DNA of 64,000 nucleotides from assembly GCA_900322215.1 (NCBI GenBank), contig ONYW01000001.1:64030-128029 (forward strand), read 5' to 3'. Each line of letters opens with the position of its first letter. Position 1 is the first letter of the stretch. Positions 1 to 8,328 of the stretch are shown in pieces. Both the position numbers and the translations under genes were made by a program. The DNA comes from an uncultured Eubacteriales bacterium (lineage in GTDB: Bacteria > Bacillota > Clostridia > Christensenellales > CAG-917). The notes beneath the pieces are model-generated. The model ran no database searches, was not told the origin of the DNA, and saw nothing but the letters and a program-made list of their open reading frames with translations.

Positions 1-857
1 TCATAGAGTTGTTTTACCTTTGCCGCCACTTCGCTTGCGTGACCGTTCACCCAAGTTTTGTTCTCCGCGAGTTTTGCAAAGAGGTCTGTCAAAAACGCTT
101 CGTCGTTTGCGAGCGACGTTCTCACAAAGAGACCTGCTTGCGGGTACGTGTTGCCGTTTTGCGGATTTGCCGCCGCATACGCCGCCTGCATATCGAGTTC
201 ACGAGTTTTGCCGAGCGACGCCTTCGTCGCAGTTGCCGCAGGCTCGCCGACTACTATGAAATCCACTTGTCCGTCCGAAAGCAAAGTTCTTGCTTGCGCG
301 CCGTCCGCAACGTACTGAACAAACACTTGCTCGGCTGTCGGAGTTCCCGACGTTACCATAGCGATACCGTTTGCGTTCATAACGTATCTGAACACGAGTC
401 CCGGGACGCCCGTTTGACCGATGCAAGCGACTTTTTTGCCTTTTACGTCCGCAACCGTGAGCGCTTCACCGCTGTTGTCTCCCGCCACCATAAAAAGCGA
501 TCCGCTGACAGCGACGCTGACGAGTTTGTAGTCAGCGCCTTGGCGAATGAGATTCGCACCGCCGTTGACAGGCATAATCACGATGTCCGCACTCTTCGAG
601 GAGAGTTCCGCCGCGATATTTGCAGGAGTTACGACGGCATACGTCACGTTGTGCCCGTCAATTTGCGTCTTGTCCACAGCAAAAGTGAGCATTGCAAGCG
701 CAGGAGTGCCTTCGGGTGCCGCAAAACGAAGATCCGCTTTTGTCGACGGAGTCTCTTGTTCACTTGAATTTTTGTTGCAGGCGACAAAGACCGATGCAAG
801 TGCGAGCATCAACACGAGTGCAAGCACGATTGATACAAGTTTGATTGACTTTTTCAT
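1..857 (-). CDS. ABC transporter substrate-binding lipoprotein, NMT1/SsuA-like (C-terminus beyond window)
   Basis: The protein begins with a lipoprotein signal: basic start MKKSIK, hydrophobic stretch to about residue 25, lipobox ending in FVAC with the lipid-modified Cys near residue 28. The mature part reads like a periplasmic-binding-fold protein of the NMT1/SsuA group: APEGTPALAML near residue 46, a segment on inability to discriminate ligand pockets (ADIVIMPVNGG), then VKGKKVACIGQTG. Such proteins capture small organic solutes outside the membrane for an ABC importer; the ligand cannot be told. The frame is open to the left edge, so at least 285 residues are seen and the permease and ATPase are not in the window. 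The start ATG is preceded by AGAAGG at good spacing. The family assignment is from recall of motifs, the lipoprotein status is directly visible. Confidence 0.75.
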   Translation of the reverse strand, partial: MKKSIKLVSIVLALVLMLALASVFVACNKNSSEQETPSTKADLRFAAPEGTPALAMLTFAVDKTQIDGHNVTYAVVTPANIAAELSSKSADIVIMPVNGGANLIRQGADYKLVSVAVSGSLFMVAGDNSGEALTVADVKGKKVACIGQTGVPGLVFRYVMNANGIAMVTSGTPTAEQVFVQYVADGAQARTLLSDGQVDFIVVGEPAATATKASLGKTRELDMQAAYAAANPQNGNTYPQAGLFVRTSLANDEAFLTDLFAKLAENKTWVNGHASEVAAKVKQLY

Positions 858-891
858 ATCTATGACCTTCTTATAGTATTTTCCGATTCGA

Positions 892-906
892 GTTGATTAT
901 ATCAAC
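892..906 (-). promoter_or_regulatory. Extended -10 promoter inside a palindrome, upstream of the binding-protein gene
   Basis: On the minus strand the sequence TGATATAAT is an extended -10 element about 40 bases upstream of the lipoprotein start. It lies inside a perfect dyad GTTGAT-tat-ATCAAC, so a repressor bound there would cover the -10 element. No convincing -35 was seen, which fits an extended -10 promoter. Operator function is inference. Confidence 0.45.
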
Positions 907-947
907 AGGGGTTATTATTAAATAAGAGATACAAAACACGATACGTG

Positions 948-1199
948 TTATTCTTGTATTTCAAAACTTGTGAGCGCCGATTTGACAGCGAGCCCGTCGA
1001 ACTGCCCGAGTCTGCCTGTAAGAGCGGAGATTCGTTCCTGTGAGCCTTCGACGATGAGTGCGATTGTAGAGACGTTTTCTCTCGGCACTCCCATACGTCC
1101 GACGATTATATCGCCGTAGTCGCTGAGGACTTTTTGCATCTCCAAGACGAGGTTTTTGTCGCCCTTGACGACGATTCCCACAACACCTATTCTTTTCAT
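948..1199 (-). CDS. TM1266-family (ACT-like) putative iron-only hydrogenase system regulator
   Basis: This 83-residue protein starts MKRIGVVGIVV and carries the family signature GDIIVGRMGVP followed by ISALTGRLGQFDGLAVKSALT. That is the pattern of the small TM1266-like ACT-fold proteins often found beside the [FeFe]-hydrogenase maturation genes. Their role is proposed to be regulatory or ligand sensing and is not firmly established. The start chosen has AAAGGAG eight bases upstream; a longer frame beginning 13 codons earlier lacks support. No hydE, hydF or hydG is in view, so the usual context is absent here. A small hairpin (AACACG..CGTGTT, 935-949) overlaps the stop codon. The downstream gene is the binding lipoprotein, about 90 bases away and with its own promoter. 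Confidence 0.7.
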   Translation of the reverse strand: MKRIGVVGIVVKGDKNLVLEMQKVLSDYGDIIVGRMGVPRENVSTIALIVEGSQERISALTGRLGQFDGLAVKSALTSFEIQE

Positions 1200-1254
1200 A
1201 TTTTCTCCTTTGGGGCTTCGCCCATTTTGTAATTTCAATTAACCGCCTTTCTGC

Positions 1255-1283
1255 TCCACTTTGACAAAATTCGTCAAAGTGGA
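1255..1283. other. Perfect 11-bp inverted repeat between genes
   Basis: TCCACTTTGAC (1255-1265) and GTCAAAGTGGA (1273-1283) are perfect complements around a 7-base loop. It lies between the terminator of the upstream gene and the TM1266-like gene. There is no T tract on either side, so it is not a typical terminator; it could be an operator or part of the 5' leader of the TM1266-like gene. Confidence 0.4.
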
Positions 1284-1284
1284 C

Positions 1285-1324
1285 AAAAAAAGTTCGCTAC
1301 CTAAAACGTAAAACGGTAGCGAAC
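1285..1324 (-). terminator. Rho-independent terminator of the ABC/unknown-protein operon
   Basis: On the minus strand GTTCGCTACC and GGTAGCGAAC (1315-1324 and 1292-1301) form a 10-bp perfect hairpin followed by seven T residues (1285-1291). It lies 170 bases after the stop codon of the 593-residue protein gene, with no gene in between. Confidence 0.85.
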
Positions 1325-1492
1325 AAAATACGCAAAACTATTCTTTCCGTCTTACACTCCGACACGTCACGCCTCAAACATCGTTTTGGATCTCTCCGCC
1401 ACTCCGAAAACACGGCGTTTGTCATCGTTTTAGATTTCTACGCTTATAATAATATATTCTTTTCCTTATGTCAAGCGGGAGCAAAACTTTGC

Positions 1493-3274
1493 TCACGCAA
1501 ACACTTCTTGCAGGATAAACGCAAGCCCGAACGCTCTTGACGACTTAATCAACTGCTCGTATTCCGCACACAAGCGGTCATACTCTTGCGTTTGTTCTTC
1601 CGTTGCGTCCTCGGCGAGCGGAGCGATGAGAGGCATACCCGCAAGGCGAATGGTGTCGCGCTTGACCGCAGATCCCTCGGCGTAGTAGTCGTCTATACAG
1701 GCGACAAGATCGGCTTTTAGAGTCGGAGCGATCTCGGTTGCCGTAGCTGACAACGCTTTGCCCGTCTCAGTCATATAATACTCAAACCACTCCCTCGTGT
1801 TCGTATCTCTCGAATACGGATTTGAAATGCCCAATTTGTCAAACGGGCAAGCGTTTGCCGCCTTTCTGACGTCGTCAAGCGTCGCGCTGCCGGCAAGATA
1901 GTCATAGTACGTCCTTTCAAAATTCGAAAGCAAGCCGTATGTCAAGAAGTACATTGTCTCATCATAGAAGGTATCGTTGTCTATAATGTCGGGGTGCAAA
2001 ACCTCTTCCGTCTCGTCGTTGTACGCCATGATGTTAAAGTAGAAGTCGAGTGCCACGATAGGAAGCGCACGGCGATAGTCCGTCTTCGCTTGTGTCTCCA
2101 GAGTTTCGAGGAGCGCGGTCAAGTCCGCCCTGTCTATATTTTCATACAGAGCCTTCAAAATCTTTGCGGAAATCACGGAGATATTCACAAGTTTCAAGTC
2201 GTCGTTTGAACTTGGCGAATAATCCACGTATGTTCTGACGTCTGTCAAAAACGCCGCGTCCACCGCCTCGGCTGATGAAATCACAATGCTTGTGAGGTAT
2301 GGGATTGAATCCGTGACGACGTAGGCGAATCTTGCATAGTCAACGATTTGCGAGAAGATTCTCGACGTTGACGGATTTCCGTCAAAGTTGTCGGTTATTG
2401 TCTTTATCGCCTTGTTAAGTTTTGCAATTTCGGTGGACGTCATGTTCTCTTTTAGTTCTCTCACGTTCCCGAGCATAGCGTCCACAACCGCCTGAATTTC
2501 GCCGTCCGTGATGTCGGAGAGCGCACCATCCTCGCTGGCTATAATCTCCACCATCTTGTCGGTAAGCGTCGTGACGGACGTCGTATACGCAAAACTCGCA
2601 AGTTCCTTGATGGCGTTTTCCGCGTCTGCCAAATCCGCCAAGATTTCACTCTTTTCTTCGGCGGAAAAGTTGAGATATTCAAGTTCGGAATTTACCGCCG
2701 CAAGGTTTTTGTTCACGTTTACGGCGTTTGTTTCGGTCTTGATCGTTGCAAGCGTGTCTCGTGCGGATTTCAGCACGTTACCGCCATTGTCGACAAATGC
2801 GCGAAGTAGCGAATAAACAAGATTCGACACGTCGCTTGACGTAAATCCTACTCCGCGAATGAGCGGAATGAGCAGTTCCGCATTGTTCTCGAAATCCTCG
2901 AAAAGTTTTTGTCCTTGTTCGGATTTAAGCGCGTCGGAGAGAGCGTTTATTTTTGCCGTTTGAAGATTAGAAGCAAACAGTTCTTCCTTTACGAGTTCCG
3001 TCCAACCCTTAAAAACGACGTAGTCGCCCGCGTCTTCAAGTCGTTTAAGTTCCTCTATAGAGAGTTCCGCCGACCAATTATCGTTTATGCCGAGCAAGAA
3101 CTCGCGCTCGACGGAGGCAGTCGCCTCGCGCCTTGCGTCGTATGCCGCTTGCTCCTCTTCTCTATGCCTTTTGTCCGCTACTGCGCGCGCGCCGAACACG
3201 CCGCCAAGCACGGCGCCTGCGGCGATAACCGAGCAAACGAGAACTGCTATCAAGATTTTTACAGACTTTGTCAT
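1493..3274 (-). CDS. Unknown membrane-anchored extracytoplasmic protein in an ABC transporter operon
   Basis: I do not recognise this 593-residue protein. It has one N-terminal hydrophobic segment (about residues 6-28, glycine/alanine rich) and then a long, largely alpha-helical, charged ectodomain with no cysteines in recognisable motif positions and no lipobox, so it is probably anchored by an uncleaved signal. A basic, acidic-alternating stretch (about residues 34-55) just outside the membrane may be a coiled coil. It is the last gene of an operon with an FtsX-type permease (27 bases upstream) and an ATPase, which suggests an accessory extracellular component of that transporter. Initiation at MTKSVK is supported only by a weak AGGG. 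A strong terminator follows. Function is not assignable from sequence. Confidence 0.7.
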   Translation of the reverse strand: MTKSVKILIAVLVCSVIAAGAVLGGVFGARAVADKRHREEEQAAYDARREATASVEREFLLGINDNWSAELSIEELKRLEDAGDYVVFKGWTELVKEELFASNLQTAKINALSDALKSEQGQKLFEDFENNAELLIPLIRGVGFTSSDVSNLVYSLLRAFVDNGGNVLKSARDTLATIKTETNAVNVNKNLAAVNSELEYLNFSAEEKSEILADLADAENAIKELASFAYTTSVTTLTDKMVEIIASEDGALSDITDGEIQAVVDAMLGNVRELKENMTSTEIAKLNKAIKTITDNFDGNPSTSRIFSQIVDYARFAYVVTDSIPYLTSIVISSAEAVDAAFLTDVRTYVDYSPSSNDDLKLVNISVISAKILKALYENIDRADLTALLETLETQAKTDYRRALPIVALDFYFNIMAYNDETEEVLHPDIIDNDTFYDETMYFLTYGLLSNFERTYYDYLAGSATLDDVRKAANACPFDKLGISNPYSRDTNTREWFEYYMTETGKALSATATEIAPTLKADLVACIDDYYAEGSAVKRDTIRLAGMPLIAPLAEDATEEQTQEYDRLCAEYEQLIKSSRAFGLAFILQEVFA

Positions 3275-3301
3275 AATTCAACCCTTTGCGCCAAACGGCG
3301 A

Positions 3302-5734
3302 TTAGTTCCTTCCGAGTTTATATCCGCGCTTGAAGCCAAGCACGAGAGGCACGACCGAATATGCAAGTGCCATAACTATGCCGACGACGGCGACCACCCA
3401 CGCGCTGTACACGAACTCGAAGTAGAGTCCGAAGAGTGCGAGTGCGTGTATGAGCGAGATAGTGAGCAGCACGGAAAACACAAACGACAGCACAAACGAC
3501 GTAAGCGCTATGAGCGTGTGTTGTGTGGTTTCAAGCGCAAGCATACCGCCCTTTGACATACCTGCGGAGAGCATTGCCGTCCTTGCCCTTTCCTCCGCGC
3601 TTCTTCCCACGAGCGCCGCGAACACGGACACGATGAGAATAAACGCTCCCACAACGACCGCGAGAGTGCCGACGAGGTCGAAGACGGCGGAAGTACTTTC
3701 CTTGTCCCACTTGTATGCCTCGAGCGCGTCCACGACGTAATAGTTTTGACTTGCGTATTTCGCCTTGACGTTTCCGACGGTTTCCTTCACGTCACCGCTT
3801 GCGACAACGAGGACGGTGTCGACGTCCACACCGAGTTTTGCAAGCGCCTCAAAGGACATAACGATATAGTTGCCGTTAAAGAGCGTATGCTTCAAAATAC
3901 CGACGACTTTCGCCTTTGCGTTCACGTCCTTTATGCCAATATCTATCTTGTCCCCCACCTGCAAACCGTAGAGTTTTTGGAGTGAAATATCCACGAGACA
4001 AACCGCCTCGTCCGTATAGTCTTTTCCCGCCTCTTTTGGCGCAAACGAGGTTTTAACCTCGTCTTTTGGAGTGATAAACTCAAAGTTCACCATATCAATG
4101 ATGTCGCCTGAGCCAAGCATGTTGACGGTTTTTTCAAAGCCGTCACCCTTTATTTCGCTCTTGCCCCACGCCATCTTCGTCGCCGCCTCGACGCCATCGA
4201 CGACTTTGAAATCGTCAACGCTTACGGTCGACTTTATGTTTGACACAAAGACGAAGTTTTCAAAGTTTTTGATGTATCCGTCAAAGACGGTGGACGTGAT
4301 ATTCCACGCCATAAACAGCATTACGCTGACGACCATACCGACGGAGAGTATCGACGACGAACGCGCAAATCTCTTCTCCCTCGGCAAAGTCTTTGCCGCC
4401 GTTTTTACACTCGGATTCTTTGAGAAAGCAACGAGTTTTGACGCGCCTCTCAAAACGTATGGTGCGGCAAAGAACAGCGTCGCAAGAAGCAGGACGAGAG
4501 ACAGGACTGCAAAATAGCCCGTCACACTCTCGACAAGGCATTCAACGAGTAGACTGCCCGTGGCAAGCAGCGCGAGCAGGACAGGCACGACAAAGCCGTA
4601 TTTTGACTTCGTTTGCACCTGCGTTTGGCTCTGCCTTATCGTCGAGCGCATACTGCGCACGATCGGCACGACCGAACTCGCCATACCTGCCAAAATGCCG
4701 ATTACTGCCGCCAAAAAGAGGTATAGCACCGAAACGTTTGTTATGGCGATTTTGAGCGTAAGCCTTATAATGAGCGCAAACACGCCGACGGCAAGCGCCG
4801 AGCCGACGAGCGCGCCGACACACGCAAGTATCGCGCTTTCTATCATGAATATTCCAAAGATTTGTCCGTTTGTCGCGCCGACGATTTTGAGACGTGCGAT
4901 ATAGTCGATTTTGTCTTTCTCCCCCATGAGGAAGAGAAATGCTACGATGACGACGGCAAGCACGAGCACCGCCGCCCCTGCAAGCACGACGGGGGCTGTG
5001 AGCGACGCGGTCTGTTCGTCGATATATTTATAGTCGTGCGACAGCCCGACTTGCATATCCTTGTAGGTCTCGATGCCCTTTATCGCGGAAACGATTTGCT
5101 CGTTGTCCGCTCCGCTCTCGGTGAGCAGGTAAATCTCGTTGCAAAGCGACGACTCGCCGGGGACCACAAGCCCGGATATGATTTTTATGTTGCCGAGAAT
5201 GAGATATGGGGCGTCGTCAAGAAAATACCCCGTATTTTTTGCAACGGCGCCGACGTACACACTTCTTTCGTTTGAGCCGAGCGAGAGTTCAAGTTTGTCT
5301 CCCACCTTGACTCCGAAATGCTCCGCCGCCTTTTCGGATATGACAACGTCGTCCGCGCTGAGTTGAGATACGTTGCCGCGAGCGACGTCTATCTTTTGTA
5401 ACGTTTCAAGTTGCGCGCCGTCAAGTCCCCTCGCCTGCACGTATTCTCCTCTAAGTTCCGCATAGAGGTAGAGCGACGGCACGACGGTCTTCACTCCGTC
5501 CAAATTTTTGAGGTCGGAGGTGACGGTGGTGATACGGTCGGAACTGGACTGCGTGGCAATCTTTATATCACTACTGCCCGCGACAGCCGTCTCCGTCGCG
5601 CTGATATAGTCATACACCGCGCCCCTAAACGACAGCATAGCAAAAATCATCGCAACCGCGACCGCGATTCCGAACATAATTGCCAGCATACGCCATGGCT
5701 TGGATTTCAGATTGCGAAAGGCAAATTTCAGCAT
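3302..5734 (-). CDS. ABC transporter permease, FtsX/MacB type with two permease halves
   Basis: An 810-residue permease of the FtsX-like superfamily. It begins MLKFAFRNLKSKPWRMLA with a first membrane helix at about 16-36, then a large extracytoplasmic domain (about 40-240), three membrane helices (about 245-370), a middle pair (about 385-430), another helix with a second extracytoplasmic domain (about 465-690), and three terminal helices (about 700-800). This is the arrangement of duplicated Gram-positive mechanotransmission-type permeases working with MacB/LolD-like ATPases. Its ATPase is encoded 130 bases upstream. The substrate may be a peptide, a lipid-linked compound, or none, since FtsX relatives can act by transmitting ATP-driven motion across the membrane. 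The neighbouring unknown ectodomain protein is a plausible partner. Families are well supported, role is not. Confidence 0.85.
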   Translation of the reverse strand: MLKFAFRNLKSKPWRMLAIMFGIAVAVAMIFAMLSFRGAVYDYISATETAVAGSSDIKIATQSSSDRITTVTSDLKNLDGVKTVVPSLYLYAELRGEYVQARGLDGAQLETLQKIDVARGNVSQLSADDVVISEKAAEHFGVKVGDKLELSLGSNERSVYVGAVAKNTGYFLDDAPYLILGNIKIISGLVVPGESSLCNEIYLLTESGADNEQIVSAIKGIETYKDMQVGLSHDYKYIDEQTASLTAPVVLAGAAVLVLAVVIVAFLFLMGEKDKIDYIARLKIVGATNGQIFGIFMIESAILACVGALVGSALAVGVFALIIRLTLKIAITNVSVLYLFLAAVIGILAGMASSVVPIVRSMRSTIRQSQTQVQTKSKYGFVVPVLLALLATGSLLVECLVESVTGYFAVLSLVLLLATLFFAAPYVLRGASKLVAFSKNPSVKTAAKTLPREKRFARSSSILSVGMVVSVMLFMAWNITSTVFDGYIKNFENFVFVSNIKSTVSVDDFKVVDGVEAATKMAWGKSEIKGDGFEKTVNMLGSGDIIDMVNFEFITPKDEVKTSFAPKEAGKDYTDEAVCLVDISLQKLYGLQVGDKIDIGIKDVNAKAKVVGILKHTLFNGNYIVMSFEALAKLGVDVDTVLVVASGDVKETVGNVKAKYASQNYYVVDALEAYKWDKESTSAVFDLVGTLAVVVGAFILIVSVFAALVGRSAEERARTAMLSAGMSKGGMLALETTQHTLIALTSFVLSFVFSVLLTISLIHALALFGLYFEFVYSAWVVAVVGIVMALAYSVVPLVLGFKRGYKLGRN

Positions 5735-5863
5735 ATTATTCTTTCCGTTTTCAAGCAGTGACGCGCTTGAAAAAATCGGTCTTTATCATCGTCAAAAATT
5801 ATCGCAACGACCGCCCTCATAATGAGCGTAGACGACTCGTCATGAAGGGTTAAAGCCCTATAA

Positions 5864-6538
5864 TCATAATAAAGTGTCGAAGACACCGTCGTCCATGCGA
5901 ACTATGCGAGAGGCATACTCCGCGTGCGCCTGCGAGTGGGTGATCATGACGAGGGCAACGCCCTTCTCTTCGTTTATCTTTTTCAAGAGTTCCATGACCT
6001 GTCTACCGCGCTCCTTGTCAAGACTGCCCGTCGGCTCGTCGAGGAAGATAACCTTTGGATTTGTCACAAGCGCGCGGGCGATCGCCACTCTTTGTTGTTC
6101 TCCCCCGCTTATCTCGGACGGAAATTTGCCGAGTGCGGAAGAAATGCCGAGGTATTCCGCGACTTCCTCCGCGTGAGCCTTAAAGTCGCTCTCCTTTTGT
6201 TTGTCGAGGACGAGCGGGAGCACGATATTTTCATACACGGTGAGATTTGGCACAAGGTTGTCAAATTGATACACAAAGGAAAACTCTCGCCTTCTCATCG
6301 CGGCAAGTTCCTTGTCGGGTAGCGCGGAAAGGTCTTTGCCAAGGAGAACGACGCTCCCCTCAGTTTGCTTTTCAACTCCCGCGAGAATATAGAGGAAGGT
6401 GGATTTGCCCGAGCCTGACTCACCGACTATCGCGACAAATTCGCCGTCGTCCACGCAAAAATCGATGCCCTTTAGCACCTCTGTCACGACTTCCCCGTTT
6501 GTAAAACTCTTTTTGATGCCTTTTGCTTCGAGTACCAT
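5864..6538 (-). CDS. ABC transporter ATP-binding protein, LolD/MacB type
   Basis: A 224-residue ATPase with Walker A GESGSGKST (about 39-47), Q-loop region FVYQFDNLVPNLTV (about 88-101), signature SGGEQQR (about 145-151), Walker B VIFLDEPTG with the catalytic Glu, and the switch His in MITHS near 200. Length and motif spacing match the LolD/FtsE/MacB group, which energise FtsX-like permeases such as the one encoded next. The start has AAAGGTG upstream. The gap of about 130 bases to the permease contains no clear terminator, so co-transcription is likely. Confidence 0.92.
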   Translation of the reverse strand: MVLEAKGIKKSFTNGEVVTEVLKGIDFCVDDGEFVAIVGESGSGKSTFLYILAGVEKQTEGSVVLLGKDLSALPDKELAAMRRREFSFVYQFDNLVPNLTVYENIVLPLVLDKQKESDFKAHAEEVAEYLGISSALGKFPSEISGGEQQRVAIARALVTNPKVIFLDEPTGSLDKERGRQVMELLKKINEEKGVALVMITHSQAHAEYASRIVRMDDGVFDTLL

Positions 6539-6581
6539 ACTTCACCTTTCACGCATACGCGCGCATTTTAACTTACAAATT

Positions 6582-6610
6582 ATTATAACACACAAGAGAA
6601 GCAACTACAA
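6582..6610 (-). promoter_or_regulatory. Putative promoter of the ABC operon
   Basis: On the minus strand a perfect TATAAT (6582-6587) lies 17 bases from TTGTAG (6605-6610), about 43 bases before the ATPase start. The -35 match is partial. Confidence 0.45.
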
Positions 6611-6690
6611 GATATATTTTTTCAAAAGCAACTTTGTTGCTTTGCCTCTATATCTCGCGGCAAATATGCTCCAAAAATCCCAAGCTTTGG

Positions 6691-6719
6691 TTGTAACTTT
6701 TTTCTTTGCGTGATATAAT
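6691..6719 (+). promoter_or_regulatory. Promoter of queH, with the start codon at the expected transcription start
   Basis: TTGTAA (6691-6696), a 17-base spacer and perfect TATAAT (6714-6719, with TG one base before the spacer end giving an extended -10). Only six bases (gaagtt) separate the -10 from the ATG of queH, so the transcript probably begins at or next to the A of the start codon, leaving no room for a ribosome binding site. Confidence 0.7.
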
Positions 6720-6725
6720 GAAGTT

Positions 6726-7349
6726 ATGAAAAAACAAAACGTACAAAAGGGCTCTATCGAAGAGCAAATCGAAATCATCAAAGAAACGGGCGTGAAACCT
6801 CGTCTCCTTTTGCAAGCATGCTGCGGTCCATGCGCCACAAGCGTGCTTGAATATCTTGTGCCGTACTTTGACATCACGGCATACTATTACAACCCAAATA
6901 CTATGCCAAAAGAGGAGTTTATCCGCCGTTTAGACTCACTTAAAGTGGCGATTTCGCATTTTGACGGCGTAAAACTCATTGTCCCCGAACAGGACGAGAG
7001 CGAGTTTACATCTCTTGTCAAAGGACACGAACAGGACCCTGAGGGCGGAGAAAGATGCGGCATTTGCTTTGCTCTTCGTCTTGGCAAAACCGCCGAATAC
7101 GTTGCGAGCCACAAAAACGAATATGACTTTTTTGCGACGACGCTCACAGTCTCTCCCTACAAAAATCACAAACGCATCAACGAGATAGGCGAAAAAATCG
7201 CGGAGCAATATGGCGTGAAATATCTTTCTTCCAACTTCAAAAAGCGAGACGGATTTTTGCGCTCCTGCAGGCTTGCCGATGAGTTCGGACTGTATCAACA
7301 AGTTTTTTGCGGATGCGTATACAGCAAATACGACAACAAAAATGACTAA
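6726..7349 (+). CDS. queH: Epoxyqueuosine reductase QueH
   Basis: QueH reduces epoxyqueuosine to queuosine at position 34 of certain tRNAs, the last step of queuosine synthesis, using an iron-sulfur and metal site and replacing the unrelated QueG in many Firmicutes. This 207-residue protein shows the family cysteines: CCGPC at 32-36, CGIC at 111-114, and CGC at 195-197, with YYYNPN near 53-58 and SPYKNHK near 143-149. The N-terminal 25-residue extension before the CC motif is also present in relatives I know, supporting the ATG used, for which there is no in-frame alternative. It is monocistronic and faces a preQ1-riboswitch operon that encodes a queuosine precursor transporter, consistent with the assignment. 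No other synthesis gene (queCDEF, tgt, queA) is in the window. Confidence 0.93.
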   Translation: MKKQNVQKGSIEEQIEIIKETGVKPRLLLQACCGPCATSVLEYLVPYFDITAYYYNPNTMPKEEFIRRLDSLKVAISHFDGVKLIVPEQDESEFTSLVKGHEQDPEGGERCGICFALRLGKTAEYVASHKNEYDFFATTLTVSPYKNHKRINEIGEKIAEQYGVKYLSSNFKKRDGFLRSCRLADEFGLYQQVFCGCVYSKYDNKND

Positions 7350-7402
7350 GCAATCCAACGTGACCGCTCGCATTCGTTTTGCATAGCAAACAGCGTTTTG
7401 TG

Positions 7403-7500
7403 CGAAATGGTGAAAGAGTTGCAATAAAAATTTAGCGTCCCCTACATAGGGAACGCTTTTTTATTGTTGCAAATCTTGAGTGGACACCGCAGGTCGCTAA
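7403..7500 (+). repeat. Degenerate copy (A0) of the hairpin repeat family, containing the queH terminator
   Basis: The right part TGGACACCGCAGGTCGC (7481-7497) matches the conserved 3' loop strand of intact copies such as TTGACACAGCAGATCGC, and is followed by CTAAATCA, which matches the start of the outer arm of the neighbouring intact copy. The left part ATGGTGAAAGAG resembles the 5' loop strand. Between them, GTTGCAATAAAAA and TTTTTATTGTTGC pair and enclose the GCGT..ACGC hairpin. Reading is by eye and the copy is clearly decayed. Confidence 0.5.
7435..7462 (+). terminator. Rho-independent terminator after queH
   Basis: GCGTCCCCTA (7435-7444) pairs with TAGGGAACGC (7447-7456, one mismatch) and is followed by six T residues. 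It is 85 bases after the queH stop codon and forms the centre of the degenerate repeat copy A0. Confidence 0.75.
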
Positions 7501-7522
7501 ATCAAATAAAACAATTCTATGT

Positions 7523-7649
7523 AAAAAACCTTGTGATTTAGATGAAGAGCGCGGAAAAGCCCGTTTGTGAAGGATGAGCGTACACTTAGTACGTGACCCC
7601 TGAACAAACGGGCTTTGACAATGCTATTCGCTAAATCACAAGGTTTTTT
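7523..7649 (+). repeat. Hairpin repeat copy A, at the 3' end of the SDR gene
   Basis: Outer helix: 7523-7540 pairs perfectly over 18 bp with 7632-7649. Conserved 5' loop strand GATGAAGAGCGCGGA (7541-7555) faces TGACAATGCTATTCGC (7616-7631). Inner helix: 12 bp, 7556-7567 with 7605-7616. Apical stem CGTAC/GTACG (7579-7583, 7589-7593) in the context GATGAGCGTAC..GTACGTGACCC. The right outer arm covers the last codons and stop of the convergent SDR gene, and the left arm is therefore an inverted copy of that gene end. The strand given is the one on which GATGAAGA reads first. Confidence 0.85.
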
Positions 7650-8328
7650 CTTCGGGCCAAATAAAATTGGATTTCAGCATCTCCCCATTGTCAATGAGAA
7701 GATCCTCGCCTGTCATACTCTTGTTGACGACGGTGAGGAAATACGCCCATTCGGCGATTTCCTCCGGCTCAGCCCACTTGCCGAGCAAGGATTCGTCAAG
7801 GACGGCTTGCCAAAGTTTTTCGTTGTTCATGATGACGTCGTTGAGGTGCGTTTTGACGCCGCCGGGAGAAATGCTGTTTGCCGTCGCACCGTACTTTGCA
7901 AGGCGGAGCGCAACGTTCTTCGTGTACGCTATAACGCCGCCCTTGCTCGCCGTGTACATAGGAAATTCCGCCCCGTTTCTTCCGCTTGCGGAAGCGATTG
8001 TGAGAACGGACTTTATGCTGTTTGAAAACGCATACTTTTCAACCACGCGCATAGTGCCATTGAGGTTTACGTCTATCGTCTCCTCTTCGGGCGACTGTAT
8101 GCCCGCGCACGTGATGACCACGTTCACCCCGTCGATCTCAGGGAGTTCTCCCCTCACGTCGCATACAAAGTGAGAATATTTTGCTTGCACGTCGCATAGA
8201 GAATAGTTTACTTGCACGTCGTCACTCGGCTGTTTGTCGAGTCCTACGACCTCGTGTCCCGCGTTCAAAAACTTCTTGACTATCGCAAGTCCGATGCCGT
8301 TACTCGCACCCGTCACTAACACTTTCAT
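7636..8328 (-). CDS. SDR-family NAD(P)-dependent oxidoreductase in the preQ1-regulated operon
   Basis: A classical short-chain dehydrogenase/reductase of 230 residues: cofactor loop TGASNGIG at 6-13, NAG-like site replaced by TCAGIQ near 73-78, catalytic Ser in the TIASASGR segment, catalytic YTASK near 125-129, and SPGGVKT after it. The acidic residue after beta strand 2 (GLDKQ) suggests NAD preference. Its start codon overlaps the stop of the YhhQ-type transporter gene by four bases (ATGA), so it is translated from the same preQ1-controlled mRNA. A role in handling a queuosine-related metabolite is inference; the substrate is unknown. Its last codons and stop lie within the right arm of hairpin repeat A. 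Confidence 0.88.
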   Translation of the reverse strand: MKVLVTGASNGIGLAIVKKFLNAGHEVVGLDKQPSDDVQVNYSLCDVQAKYSHFVCDVRGELPEIDGVNVVITCAGIQSPEEETIDVNLNGTMRVVEKYAFSNSIKSVLTIASASGRNGAEFPMYTASKGGVIAYTKNVALRLAKYGATANSISPGGVKTHLNDVIMNNEKLWQAVLDESLLGKWAEPEEIAEWAYFLTVVNKSMTGEDLLIDNGEMLKSNFIWPEEKTL

